From NCBI GenBank assembly GCA_024277205.1, contig JAJRVP010000005.1, forward strand, positions 1-64,000: DNA of 64,000 bases. Reading direction: 5' to 3'. The notes beneath the pieces were generated by a model. That model did not search any database. It was given only the letters and a program-made list of their open reading frames with translations, and had not been told where the DNA came from. The position numbers were made by a program, and so were the translations under genes. The stretch is from an archaeon. GTDB taxonomy: Archaea > Nanobdellota > Nanobdellia > CSSed11-243R1. Positions 34,020-43,189 of the stretch are shown in pieces. How positions within the stretch are numbered: position 1 is the first letter of the stretch; the number at the start of each line of letters is the position of its first letter.

Positions 34020-36325
34020 TATGTCTCTCCTTTTTTAATTCTTGATTTTAACCAAACTTCAAATTCTCTTAGAACTTCTTTTGATTCAGGATATCCTGTT
34101 TCCTCTCTTAAATTATCAAATATTCTATGAAATATATCATTTGCTTCAACAACAAAGTCAGCTTCTAAAAGTCCATTTGGTCCTGTTATTCTGCCTGTTT
34201 TTTCAGCATACTTTCTCAACATATCTTTTATTTCTCCACGCAAAACAATGTTGTCCCAAACTAAATCCCATTTACCAACCCATGCTCTTACTTTTGATGC
34301 AATTGATTTTACAACTTCGCTTTCACCTTCAATCAAATCTCTTGTTGGTACAATTTTATCTTCTTTTGCATCATACTCCATTAAATTCATAAATCCCCCT
34401 TCTTTAAGAGGGTCTTCTTCCCAAGTTTTTCTTATTTCTGTTATGTGAGTTGTTCTTCTTATCTCTCTCATCTGGTCTGGGGTTCTAAGTTTTCCTGCAA
34501 CCACAACTATATCTGTTGCTTTGAAACTTGTTCTTGGAACGCCCAAATCATTTACAACTCTATCAAATACACCATATGGAGAATCTCCATGTATTGTACC
34601 TGCTACAACATTTGCAAGAGCACCAACCCTCATAGCTTCATAAAGCGCTCTTGCTTCTGTGCTTCTTACTTCACCCACAATCAACGCAGAGTCTCCTAAA
34701 CGAAGAGATGTCCTTATGCCATCCTCTGCAGAAAGTTCTGCTTTTTCTCCAACAATTGCTGAACGTACTTTCATTGGAAGGATATTATATCCTATATTTC
34801 TCATGTAATTAACTGGAAGTTCAAGTGTATCTTCAACAGTAATAATTCTAAACTTTCGCATTATTTCAACCATTAATGCACCCAACAAGGAGGTTTTACC
34901 AGCACCTCTTGTTCCTGCGATGAGCATTGAACGTGCACCATCAATTAAAAATGAAAGAAGTCCTGCTGCTTCTTTTGAAAGCGTTTTATAGTGTATGAAT
35001 AAAGGTAGTGTCCATGGTCTTTCTCTATGCTGTCTAAATGCAAAAGAATATCCCCCGGGACTTAATGGATTCTGAATTATTGCGGTTCTTGCTCTTGCAA
35101 CATTTGGGATAAATAATTCGGTATCAAGAACAGGATTTGCTTCATCTAAGGGTCTTCCTGAAATCATTCTAAATCTTGATGCCCATGAATCTGCTTCTCT
35201 TCTTTGAGGAATAATATTAGTTTCACATTCGCCATATTCTGCATGCTTTATGTAAATTGGTAAAGTTCCAATTGGTGCATTGATGTATATGTCCTCAACT
35301 TTTGGGTCGCTAAGAAGAACTTCAATCATTCCAAAACCAACAGTAAGTCTTACAAGAAGTTTTGCGAGCCTTTCTACTTTAGTATATGAAATTTTGATTC
35401 CTTTGTTTTTTGCAACTTGGGTAATCAAATCTTTTGCTATGTTAAAAAATATCGAACGCATTCTTTCTGGGTCAATAAATTCTTCTTCTTTTGGCTTGTA
35501 TCTGGATATAATCTGTCTTGCTTCATCAAGCAAAACATATTCATCCTCTGCTAATTGAAACTCTGGGGATAGAACATGGTATCTTAATCTAACTTGATTT
35601 GGGAGTTTTAAAATAGAAACTGTTGATTTCAGCTCTTTGCCAATTGTATATGTTGCTATTTCTTCAGCCATTGTTGGTGGTTCTGCTTGCAATCTAGTAA
35701 ACATAAAATTTGGACGTATTAGTGGCTCAAAGAATTTAAAATATATGTCCCTGTTCCCAACTTTATATCCTGGTAAATATGGTTTGGCAAGTTTGATTAA
35801 CTCTGTTTTTTCAAGTCTTTCTATGATTTCATCAAGAACAGCTATAAATTTTTGTAAACATTTTTTATATTTTGATTCATAAAGTTCCATCTGTGCCTTT
35901 TTTTCTCTCTTAATCCTTATTGCTGAAACATAAGCACCAACAGGGTCTCTTTTTAGTTGCTCCATTACAATTCTGCGTATGGTATGCAAAAGTTCTGGAT
36001 AAAATTTTTGGCAATCTGGAGAGTCCAATCCAATTGATTCTTTTTTTAATATCTCCCTTTGTTTGATTAAATAAACATAAACAGAAGCAATTTCATTCAA
36101 AAATTTAACTTGTTCAAAGGGATATATGTAATTTCTTTCTGCTTGGTAAGTTATTGTTGTAACTGCACCGGTTTCGATAAGAAGGTTAATTGTTTTTTCC
36201 ATGCATTCTCCGCTATCTTCTAGAGATGGGTAAAATGGACAACCAATTGTATTGATTACAAGATTTATCTCACCACCTTCTCTAACTATTTCATAATCAA
36301 AACACTTTTTTTCTTGTTTTACCAT
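34019..36325 (-). CDS. Type IV pilus/secretion ATPase (GspE/TadA/VirB11-like)
   Basis: 768 residues. Hexameric ATPase that drives pilin assembly. N-terminal domain about 1-300; core: Walker A GTRGAGKTSLLG at about 470-481, Asp/Glu box IITVEDTLELP, Walker B-type region SLRLGDSALIVGEVRSTEA (about 530-550), and the His box AGTIHGDSPYG. The 150-residue C-terminal tail extends beyond the usual ArlI/TadA length. The start MVKQEKK is chosen because GGTGAGGT lies 5 nt upstream; a longer reading has no SD. Head of the long minus-strand train and divergent from 36433. Confidence 0.9.
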   Translation of the reverse strand: MVKQEKKCFDYEIVREGGEINLVINTIGCPFYPSLEDSGECMEKTINLLIETGAVTTITYQAERNYIYPFEQVKFLNEIASVYVYLIKQREILKKESIGLDSPDCQKFYPELLHTIRRIVMEQLKRDPVGAYVSAIRIKREKKAQMELYESKYKKCLQKFIAVLDEIIERLEKTELIKLAKPYLPGYKVGNRDIYFKFFEPLIRPNFMFTRLQAEPPTMAEEIATYTIGKELKSTVSILKLPNQVRLRYHVLSPEFQLAEDEYVLLDEARQIISRYKPKEEEFIDPERMRSIFFNIAKDLITQVAKNKGIKISYTKVERLAKLLVRLTVGFGMIEVLLSDPKVEDIYINAPIGTLPIYIKHAEYGECETNIIPQRREADSWASRFRMISGRPLDEANPVLDTELFIPNVARARTAIIQNPLSPGGYSFAFRQHRERPWTLPLFIHYKTLSKEAAGLLSFLIDGARSMLIAGTRGAGKTSLLGALMVEIMRKFRIITVEDTLELPVNYMRNIGYNILPMKVRSAIVGEKAELSAEDGIRTSLRLGDSALIVGEVRSTEARALYEAMRVGALANVVAGTIHGDSPYGVFDRVVNDLGVPRTSFKATDIVVVAGKLRTPDQMREIRRTTHITEIRKTWEEDPLKEGGFMNLMEYDAKEDKIVPTRDLIEGESEVVKSIASKVRAWVGKWDLVWDNIVLRGEIKDMLRKYAEKTGRITGPNGLLEADFVVEANDIFHRIFDNLREETGYPESKEVLREFEVWLKSRIKKGET

Positions 36326-36432
36326 GCTCAACCTCACCAAAGGCATTATTTTTTTAACATATTTATATTAACACTAAGATATTAAATAGTTAATTATATA
36401 ATCTTAATTAGTATTTTTAAAAAGGAGAGAAA

Positions 36433-36840
36433 ATGGCAAATTTATTAGGTAAACCCCAACAAAAAACACAACCACAACCTGAAATTTCAAATATTTTAAA
36501 AAAAATAGGGCAGCTTAGTGAAAGAACTCGTCTTCTCGAAGAAAGAATGAAGCAAACAAGAAGCAAAATACAAGTTTTAGACGAAACATTTTCAGCTAAA
36601 ATAAACGATTTAAGGGATGCAACAAACAATTTTCAAAATCAATTAATCTCATTGCGTAAAGAATTAAGTGAAACAAAAGAACTTTTAAGAAGAGTTGTGA
36701 AAGAACTTGGTTCTACTGCAAAATTGAGTGATGTAAAAGTTTTAGAAAAATACATAAATATGATTGACATTACAAGACTTATAACAAAAGAAGATGTTGA
36801 AAAAATTGTTGAAGAAAAATTAAAAAAGAAAAAAAGTTGA
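36433..36840 (+). CDS. Coiled-coil protein
   Basis: 135 residues. Residues 18-95 form a long coiled coil (ILKKIGQLSERTRLLEERMKQTRSKIQ...). The C-terminal region LGSTAKLSDVKVLEKYINMIDITRLITKEDVEKIV reads like a small helical domain. SD GGAG lies 7 nt before the ATG. No membrane segment. It shares the divergent upstream region with the secretion ATPase and could be an ArlC/D/E-like cytoplasmic partner, a guess from position and coiled-coil content only. Confidence 0.65.
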   Translation: MANLLGKPQQKTQPQPEISNILKKIGQLSERTRLLEERMKQTRSKIQVLDETFSAKINDLRDATNNFQNQLISLRKELSETKELLRRVVKELGSTAKLSDVKVLEKYINMIDITRLITKEDVEKIVEEKLKKKKS

Positions 36841-36850
36841 GGTGAAAAAT

Positions 36851-37600
36851 TTGGCTTTTAGATTACCATTCGGCAAAAAGAAAGAAGAAGCTCTTCCTGA
36901 GATGCCTGAAACTACAATTCCTGTTTCACAAGTTCTTAGTATGAGGGCGCAAGGCATGACAAATTCTCAAATTGCAAATCAGCTTAGGGCGCAAGGATTT
37001 ACATTAAGTCAGATAAGAGATGCTATTGCTCAAGCAGATATAAAAAGTGCTGTTGTACCTACAGGAATGCCTCAACAACCAATGCAAGAAATGCCAGAGA
37101 TGCCACCTATGCCAGAATTACCACCAATGCCGCAAGAACAACAAATGCCTGGCCTTCCAGAGATGCCACCTGTTCCTGAGATGCCTCCAATGCCAGGAGT
37201 TCCAAGTACACCACCAATGCCTAGTCCTACTCAAAAACCTGTTCTTCCAAAAGGGGCAGTAGGTATGGATGAATTAGTAGAGGAATTACAAAGAATAATC
37301 GAGAACATTATTGAAGAAAAATGGAAAGAAGTTGAACAAAAACTATCTGGGTTGAATGCTTGGAAAGCAAAAATAGAAGAAAAAGTTAATAATCTTGACT
37401 CAAAAGTTTCTGAATTAGACTCAAGAATTGATGATTTCTCTAAGACACTAGTATCGAAAACAGAAGAGTATAAAGACACGATGGGTGAAGTAAGCACACA
37501 AATGGAAGCAATTGAAAAGCTCATGGGTAAGTTAGTACCAAGTTTAGCAGAGGAAATAAAAGAATTAAGAAGTGTTGTTGAAAAAATGAAAAAGAAATAA
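36851..37600 (+). CDS. Coiled-coil protein with Met/Pro-rich linker
   Basis: About 249 residues. I take TTG at 36851 (AFRLPFGKKK...) because GAGGTGA lies 5 nt before it; GTG at 36842 falls inside that SD. Order: basic head, helical motif VLSMRAQGMTNSQIANQLRAQGF...QIRDAIAQAD (about 28-65; two QLRAQG-type turns resembling a UBA/CUE-like helix pair), a Pro/Met-rich linker (about 75-130) with repeated MPxMPP units, and a C-terminal coiled coil (about 140-249). Directly after the previous coiled-coil gene, so co-transcribed. Its role is unknown; the linker suggests an extended scaffold. Confidence 0.65.
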   Translation: MAFRLPFGKKKEEALPEMPETTIPVSQVLSMRAQGMTNSQIANQLRAQGFTLSQIRDAIAQADIKSAVVPTGMPQQPMQEMPEMPPMPELPPMPQEQQMPGLPEMPPVPEMPPMPGVPSTPPMPSPTQKPVLPKGAVGMDELVEELQRIIENIIEEKWKEVEQKLSGLNAWKAKIEEKVNNLDSKVSELDSRIDDFSKTLVSKTEEYKDTMGEVSTQMEAIEKLMGKLVPSLAEEIKELRSVVEKMKKK

Positions 37601-37611
37601 TCTCTTCCTTA

Positions 37612-37643
37612 GAAACTTTTAAGAAAAGTTTCATCAAAAAAAG
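37612..37643 (+). repeat. Hairpin repeat, likely terminator, between convergent genes
   Basis: GAAACTTTT-AAG-AAAAGTTTC followed by ATCAAAAAAAG. Perfect 9-bp stem in a 49-nt gap between convergent genes. The hairpin-plus-(A/C)ATCAAAA tail is one form of the dispersed repeat family also at 45710, 45743, 47448, 62188 and in two tRNA introns. Confidence 0.6.
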
Positions 37644-37649
37644 AAAGAA

Positions 37650-38240
37650 TTAGCTTTTAGGTACATAGACTACGAAGAATGTAGCAATTGCTAAAAGCCC
37701 CAATAATACTATCGCACCTAAAACTTTTGGATGGGAAATCATGCATGCTACTGCCCTTCCACCACTAATTGCTGTAAAATCGCATGTTGCTTGAGATGCG
37801 GGTGTGTATTCTGCAGTTACTGTCACATTCCCTTCAGCTGCCGCTCCAGCTCCTGCTTCATAAAGTCCACTCCCAAACATCTGCCCCATTACATAAAATA
37901 CAAATATTAAACTTACTATCACTAATAAAGCAATTATAAATTTGCTTTTGAGCACATCTTCAACCCTTAATCCGAAAAATAAGAATATCATTAACATAAA
38001 AAATACTATTATAAACAATGTTGCCATGAATGGTGCTAAATTCATTAAAAATTTACCAGCACCAGAAAGTGCCACAATTAATGCGATTGCAAAAGATATG
38101 ACTGCATTAATATTTGCATCTTCTGTTAAAAATTTTGTTTTAAGCAAAATTGCATATGTTACTGCAAATACTAATAAAAATGGTAGGAAAAAGTCAAATA
38201 TGTCTGAAAAAAATCCTAATGTTTCGAGTAATGTTGCCAT
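37650..38240 (-). CDS. Multi-pass membrane protein, tandem paralogue 3
   Basis: 196 residues with about five hydrophobic helices. N-terminus FFSDIFDFFLPFLLVFAVTYAILLKTKFL is shared in pattern with the gene at 38829-39359 (DFFLPFILFFAIIYGALEKTQVF), including the INAVISFAIALIVA / INAIIALVIALIA helix. So these are tandem duplicates. C-terminal helix AIVLLGLLAIATFFVVYVP. Two Cys near 153 and 165. No recognised domain. Located next to the pilus ATPase region and so possibly part of the envelope machine. Confidence 0.6.
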   Translation of the reverse strand: MATLLETLGFFSDIFDFFLPFLLVFAVTYAILLKTKFLTEDANINAVISFAIALIVALSGAGKFLMNLAPFMATLFIIVFFMLMIFLFFGLRVEDVLKSKFIIALLVIVSLIFVFYVMGQMFGSGLYEAGAGAAAEGNVTVTAEYTPASQATCDFTAISGGRAVACMISHPKVLGAIVLLGLLAIATFFVVYVPKS

Positions 38241-38250
38241 TTTATATCAC

Positions 38251-38835
38251 CTATTTCCATCCCTTGCCAAATATCCATTTTGGGAGTTTTAAATAATCTT
38301 TTTCTGGTTTTTTAGTTCCAACAATTGCCCAAATTATGCCAATAACAATTATAGCAGCCATAATCATCGCCACATCATCATCTGAAATAGAAACTCCTGT
38401 ACCCTCTGAAATATATCCTGCTGCTGAAAGTTCTGGTGCAACAGCAGAGTATGTCAAAAATATTACAATTATAAATGCGACAATTGCAATAAATGGTGCT
38501 GCTCTTAATCCACCTTCAAATGCATCTGGTGAAAGGAATGCAATTACCATTAGCAATCCTAAAATTGCCATAATTGCAATGCCTATGTTTGGGAAAAGTT
38601 TTGCAATTATAATTGTTGCAAATGCACTGCTTGCCACAAAATAAGAGATTACTGCAGCTACAATGAATGCAATTCCTCTTGATTCTTTAAATAAGGGAAG
38701 TAATTGCAACAATAGGTATATTATACCAAATGAAATCAAAAGGGTTGCCCAAAAATAAACAGGATCTATGCCTATTGGAACAAATCCTTGTAATAGTTTA
38801 CCCATACTTGATAATATACCTGAAATTGTTACCAT
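38251..38835 (-). CDS. Multi-pass membrane protein, tandem paralogue 2
   Basis: 194 residues, four to five hydrophobic helices (about 20-45, 48-70, 72-100, 105-130, 150-168). More diverged than its two neighbours but with the same length and helix order, including an LLPLFKESRGIAFIVAAVISYFVA segment in the place of KT(K/Q)...INA. Overlaps the preceding gene by 7 nt. Confidence 0.58.
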   Translation of the reverse strand: MVTISGILSSMGKLLQGFVPIGIDPVYFWATLLISFGIIYLLLQLLPLFKESRGIAFIVAAVISYFVASSAFATIIIAKLFPNIGIAIMAILGLLMVIAFLSPDAFEGGLRAAPFIAIVAFIIVIFLTYSAVAPELSAAGYISEGTGVSISDDDVAMIMAAIIVIGIIWAIVGTKKPEKDYLKLPKWIFGKGWK

Positions 38836-39359
38836 TTTGATTCACCCTTTTTTCCTCCAGCTTTAACAACAATTGCAAAGGCACCAAAACCAATTATTAA
38901 CATTATGAGTAATGCTATGTCCTCCTCAGTTAAGAAACTTCCAGCTCCTGCTAGTGATTCATTTAATCCTAATCCGAAATATAGTCCTAATCCTAATGCG
39001 ATTACAACAAAAATAAGGGCTCCAGCTTTTACCCAATCGCTTTTAAACAATTCTCCTACATCTCCGCCATAAACCATTGCTGCGAGCATTAAAAATGCGA
39101 CAACAATTAGGGCAATAAAACCAACCCATGGTAAAAATCCTGCAACACCTTTTAATACCCAACTTGTGGTTGAAGCTATGAGGGCAATAACAAGGGCAAT
39201 AATTGCATTTATGTCTTTTCTTCCCTCTCCAAAAACTTGGGTTTTTTCAAGAGCACCATAAATTATTGCAAAAAATAGTATGAATGGTAGGAAAAAGTCA
39301 AAAAATCCTATTTCTCTTAAAGTTTGAATTCCGCCCAACATCAAAGATTCTTCAGTCAT
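38829..39359 (-). CDS. Multi-pass membrane protein, tandem paralogue 1
   Basis: 176 residues with five hydrophobic helices and the DFFLPFILFFAIIYGALEKTQVF...DINAIIALVIALIA signature shared with 37650-38240. Starts at a TAATG overlap with the 39359-40753 gene. Unknown function; proteins of this kind may form a membrane complex with the coiled-coil protein upstream. Confidence 0.6.
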   Translation of the reverse strand: MTEESLMLGGIQTLREIGFFDFFLPFILFFAIIYGALEKTQVFGEGRKDINAIIALVIALIASTTSWVLKGVAGFLPWVGFIALIVVAFLMLAAMVYGGDVGELFKSDWVKAGALIFVVIALGLGLYFGLGLNESLAGAGSFLTEEDIALLIMLIIGFGAFAIVVKAGGKKGESKW

Positions 39360-40753
39360 TATTTCACCCTCATCATGATTATTTGGGTGCCCTCTTTTTT
39401 AAATGTCCATGTATACCCACCTTTTAATTTAGAGCACGTATGTCCTTCTTTACGTTTATCTAATTTTTCATTACAAATTGGACATGTTGTACGTTTTGTA
39501 ACATTGTAACTACGCTCAACTTTTATTTTTCCTTTTTTATCTTTTTTTTCAATCCAAACCACAGATTTCCATATGTGGTCAATTTGTTGAATAAATCCTG
39601 CGATAGCATTAATATCTGTATTCAATTTAATGAGGTATTTTTCTAATTCTATTATTAATTCACCTTCACTTCCAGGAACATGGGGATCTGTCAATCGTTT
39701 TAATTCCAAAACTTTTTCTTTAATCTTTCCGATATTAAACATCCTCCTTGTTCTTCCTTTAGAAAGCAAAAGGATTAATTCTGCTAATAATTTTCTTTTC
39801 TCACCAATCCTTAATTTTACTTCTTTTTCTTTTTGTTCTATTTCTTTTTTTAATGATTCTGCTTGATTTATATACTCGAGTGTCATCTCAGCAGCATCTC
39901 TTAACTCTTTTAATTTCCAACCAGGAACTCTTGCATCTTTTATAGCGGTTAATGCTTCAATATCTTTTATTTTCTTTTTTTCTATTTGCAATGAATCCAG
40001 ATTTTTCTTGATTTCATCGATTAATGGGGGTATCCTTTTTTCAAGGGAACGCTCATGCCCATAATCTCGTAATCTTTTTAAAAAATTAATTGTTGAATCT
40101 ACCTCTTTGGGTGAGCTTAATCTAAGTTTCCACCTTCTTGCCCAATCGTTTAAGAATTGATATATTCTTTCGTAGGCTTCATGTTCATACTCTACTGTTT
40201 TAAGTAAATCGCTCATTTCATGAACTGCTTGTTTTTCTTCTTTTTTTATTCGTTCTACATCTTCCTTAATTTCTTCTTCCATTTGAGATTCTTCTTTTTT
40301 CTTCCTTTTTAAAAGCTTGGAGAATAATCCTTCTCCTCTTGGAGCTAATCCTCTTGTTGTAGCTCCAATTCCTCTTCCCCATCTCCAAGTTGCAAGTATT
40401 AATCCACCAAATAAAACCACAAATGCGATAAATGCAAATATAATTCCAAATGTCTCAAGCATTGCAGCCATTAACAAAGCCACACCAGAATATAATGAGA
40501 TCAGGGTTATGGCAACAGTCATTAAAAATACTATTTTATTCAAAGTATGTTCTTCAATATTAGCTTTATCTGTTAAAGGTTTAAGAACAATATATCTTAA
40601 AAGGAAATATGTCAATACACCAAGTATAAGCATGGAAAGTGTAACTGGAACAGCAAGCATTACTGCCTCTGCACCACCAAGCGCTCCAAGGATATAAATC
40701 CAAGGTGTCCATATGTATAATAATACTTTTTCAACCATAGTTGGTTCAGCCAT
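39359..40753 (-). CDS. Membrane coiled-coil protein with C-terminal zinc-ribbon
   Basis: 464 residues. Three hydrophobic helices in the first 125 residues (about 25-50, 70-90, 92-118), a long charged coiled-coil/helical cytoplasmic part (about 150-405: MEEEIKEDVERIKKEEKQAVHEMS..., EIEQKEKEVKLRIGEKR), and a C-terminal TTCPICNEKLDKRKEGHTCSKLKGGYTWTF with Cys/His ligands of a zinc finger. First gene of four in this minus-strand unit. Not a family I recognise. Confidence 0.62.
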   Translation of the reverse strand: MAEPTMVEKVLLYIWTPWIYILGALGGAEAVMLAVPVTLSMLILGVLTYFLLRYIVLKPLTDKANIEEHTLNKIVFLMTVAITLISLYSGVALLMAAMLETFGIIFAFIAFVVLFGGLILATWRWGRGIGATTRGLAPRGEGLFSKLLKRKKKEESQMEEEIKEDVERIKKEEKQAVHEMSDLLKTVEYEHEAYERIYQFLNDWARRWKLRLSSPKEVDSTINFLKRLRDYGHERSLEKRIPPLIDEIKKNLDSLQIEKKKIKDIEALTAIKDARVPGWKLKELRDAAEMTLEYINQAESLKKEIEQKEKEVKLRIGEKRKLLAELILLLSKGRTRRMFNIGKIKEKVLELKRLTDPHVPGSEGELIIELEKYLIKLNTDINAIAGFIQQIDHIWKSVVWIEKKDKKGKIKVERSYNVTKRTTCPICNEKLDKRKEGHTCSKLKGGYTWTFKKEGTQIIMMRVK

Positions 40754-40806
40754 AAAACCACCAAATTTTTACATACTTTTTACAATTATATAAATTCCTA
40801 TTATAT

Positions 40807-41412
40807 TTATATGTATTTAACTTTTGGCAATGTTGGATATGTGGACTTTAATCTGTTAATAGCTAAATCAATTGGTGTTTTTGGCAATTCCTCACCACAT
40901 ACCATATATCTCAATAAATCTTCTTCTTTGATTTTATCATTTATTCCTTCTAACAGTTTTAATAATTCTTCTCCATCTTCTGATACAGAGAATTCTATTT
41001 CGGTTTCAACAACATAATTTTTTCCCTTAAATCTAATTTTTCCATTTGGGTAATACCTAAGAAATTGTAGGGCAACATATGCATCTCTTGGTTGAGAATT
41101 GATTGGTGGGTTGTCAATTATCAATATGTTAGGATCATAGATTGAGGTTTCTCTTTCTTTTTTTCTTCGCAATTGTTCTAACTTGTTCATTTTTAATGCA
41201 ATCACTGCCATACATTTCGTATTCGGAGTATAGTGCCTCTCTTGAAGGATTTCAGTTACAATATCCTTTTCAAATTCATATATATTCATCTGTTGAAGTA
41301 AAAACCATTTTCGTTTGAATGAATTTTTTATAGCATTTCTTGGACAAGAACAACTAAGGTTATCTAAATAACTATCAGAAGTAACTATGTTTCTTAAATC
41401 TTTGAAAATCAT
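40807..41412 (-). CDS. Protein of unknown function
   Basis: 201 residues, soluble. Features: a CSCPRNAIKNSFKRKW Cys/basic stretch near 22-37, a helical part with KMNKLEQLRRKKERE (about 75-90), beta-rich RFKGKNYVVETEIEFSV (about 130-146) and a helical C-terminus with VCGEELPKTPIDLAINRLK. No motif I can name. Stands apart from the upstream gene by 63 nt of AT-rich sequence and ends next to the 40753 gene start. Confidence 0.5.
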   Translation of the reverse strand: MIFKDLRNIVTSDSYLDNLSCSCPRNAIKNSFKRKWFLLQQMNIYEFEKDIVTEILQERHYTPNTKCMAVIALKMNKLEQLRRKKERETSIYDPNILIIDNPPINSQPRDAYVALQFLRYYPNGKIRFKGKNYVVETEIEFSVSEDGEELLKLLEGINDKIKEEDLLRYMVCGEELPKTPIDLAINRLKSTYPTLPKVKYI

Positions 41413-41475
41413 TCTTACACCAACACATACATAACATTACGAATTAAAAAAATTTTTTAAAATAAAAAAAGAAAA

Positions 41476-42405
41476 TTACTGTATTCCTTGCCCTACATTT
41501 ACTGTTCCTTGTTGTTTGTCTTTTTCAATTTGTGTTACTAAATCATCTGTACTTGGCATTGGCATTGGGTTTTGATATGTTGAAAAAGCTGCTGCAATTA
41601 AATCTTTCTCCCCAAATCTACCAACAAGGTCTTCTAACTTATTTCTTGCATCTTGTTCTCCAAGTATATCAGACATACCATATTGTTTTGTTGTCCTGAA
41701 TCTTTTTCTAAATATTTCCCCAGGTAATCTTATCTTTACTTCTCCATGTGGGTCTGGCACTAGTTCTCTTACTAAGACACCACAAGAGCTATACATCTCC
41801 TTTCCACTTTGTGTTTTTTTCTTTGAAAATGGAAATCTGTGTTTTTGTGCTCCACCTAAATCAATAACTTGTACCAAATTGAATGAACCATAAGGTTTTT
41901 TCCTTTCCTCTGGTAATAACCTCTCTGCAAAATCGTATGCTGCAAATAAAGCTGCTTTTTTTCCCATACATAAATGTGGATCTGCTTCAATATCTGTAAT
42001 AGCAGATTCCCTTTGGTCTATTGTATATCTCCCTGGGAATGGAGATAATGTCCATACTCTTGGTTTTTTTCTTTGGTGTGTTGGACATTTGTATCCAGAT
42101 GGATTCATTCCAATACATTCTGGCAAAACTGTTTGTTCTTCAAATGCCATTGTTGGGTCAATTTTCGTTTTTTTATCAAAGTACATTTTCGTGAGTCCAT
42201 ATGCAATTGTCCCACCTGCTGCCATCCATGGAAGTGCTGCTAATAATTGGTTTGAAAGAGATAGACTCTGTGATATCTCTGTACCAACTCCTGCATTGGA
42301 TGCGCTATCTACTAATTTGACACCTAATTGTGTCAAACCAAATGCATACAATGGTTTTGTTACTCCATTCCAAAGTATTTTTTTTGCTTTTTGTAAGTAT
42401 TCCAT
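41476..42405 (-). CDS. Protein of unknown function with one or two membrane helices
   Basis: 309 residues. Hydrophobic stretch LLAALPWMAAGGTIAYGLTKMYF (about 53-75), then a soluble region with CIGMNPSGYKCPTHQRKKP (Cys/His, possible metal site, about 97-115), CMGKKAALFAAYDFAERLL and a Cys near 210. Ends with a Gln/Met/Pro tail. Overlap-level spacing (2 nt) with the upstream 42408 gene implies one operon of three or four unknown genes. Not recognised. Confidence 0.52.
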   Translation of the reverse strand: MEYLQKAKKILWNGVTKPLYAFGLTQLGVKLVDSASNAGVGTEISQSLSLSNQLLAALPWMAAGGTIAYGLTKMYFDKKTKIDPTMAFEEQTVLPECIGMNPSGYKCPTHQRKKPRVWTLSPFPGRYTIDQRESAITDIEADPHLCMGKKAALFAAYDFAERLLPEERKKPYGSFNLVQVIDLGGAQKHRFPFSKKKTQSGKEMYSSCGVLVRELVPDPHGEVKIRLPGEIFRKRFRTTKQYGMSDILGEQDARNKLEDLVGRFGEKDLIAAAFSTYQNPMPMPSTDDLVTQIEKDKQQGTVNVGQGIQ

Positions 42406-42407
42406 AC

Positions 42408-43175
42408 TTAATCACCACCTTTTTTGATTATATATAGCGCTAATGGATATATCCCATCAACGCCCGAGATTATTCCACCGTAAATCTCGTTTGTCGGCAC
42501 AAATCTAATTGATTCTCCTTCTTGTTTTCCATTACCCAACACTGTTTTCTGTTCAAATTCATTATCTTCTGTTTTTATTGCATAATCTAACCCCATTTTC
42601 AATAAACCTTCTAATTTTTTACCTTGGTAGGGTATTGTCAATTTTACATTGGTTGTTGGGTTTTGTGTTTGTATAACACCACTTATTTCTGTTCCTTTAA
42701 AACCTCCTGCTCCTGCAACTAAAAGAATCTTCTCTGATTTCACTATCTCCTCTAATCTACTTTTTTCATCCCCTAACTCTTTTTGAGCCTCAAGAATCTG
42801 AAGGAATAGGTTGTATGCTTGTATGTAATCTTGTTGTTCTTCTGTTGTAGAATATGTGTTTAATCTCTCTTGAAACTGATCATAAAATTTTGCTATGCCT
42901 TCCTCAGTTGGCCTCTGGTCACTTAGTTTATTCTTAGTTATCTCTATTTCGTCTTTTAGCTTTTTTGGATCAAAAAGGTATTGTTTCAGTAACTCAACTA
43001 AGTGTAAAAAGGTTTTTGCATCATATAATTTTTTCTCATTTTTAGAAGTTGAATCCCTATCTACTACTCCTACTTCAGTTTGTGGTTGTTCGGGTTTTGA
43101 ATTCTTAAGTTCTTTTTGTCTATTATCGCCATACCCGACTATTGCATTACCAACATCGATTTTGTTTCCTACCAT
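42408..43175 (-). CDS. Protein of unknown function
   Basis: 255 residues. Charged N-terminal half with a helical region (about 50-150: LHLVELLKQYLFDPKKLKDE..., QERLNTYSTTEEQQDYIQAYN), then a beta-rich segment with EKILLVAGAGGFKGTEISGVIQT (about 148-170), whose GAGGFKG is a Gly-rich turn but not a proven nucleotide site, and a C-terminal KTVLGNGKQEGESIRFVPTNEIYGGIISG. Sandwiched between 43190 and 41476 in the same orientation. Confidence 0.52.
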   Translation of the reverse strand: MVGNKIDVGNAIVGYGDNRQKELKNSKPEQPQTEVGVVDRDSTSKNEKKLYDAKTFLHLVELLKQYLFDPKKLKDEIEITKNKLSDQRPTEEGIAKFYDQFQERLNTYSTTEEQQDYIQAYNLFLQILEAQKELGDEKSRLEEIVKSEKILLVAGAGGFKGTEISGVIQTQNPTTNVKLTIPYQGKKLEGLLKMGLDYAIKTEDNEFEQKTVLGNGKQEGESIRFVPTNEIYGGIISGVDGIYPLALYIIKKGGD

Positions 43176-43189
43176 TTTTAAATCACCTT

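Noticed and set aside
36346-36432. Origin of replication in the AT-rich divergent region before the secretion ATPase
   Set aside because: It is AT-rich with TATA-like stretches, but shows no ORB-like repeats and no Orc1/Cdc6 gene nearby; a divergent promoter explains it.
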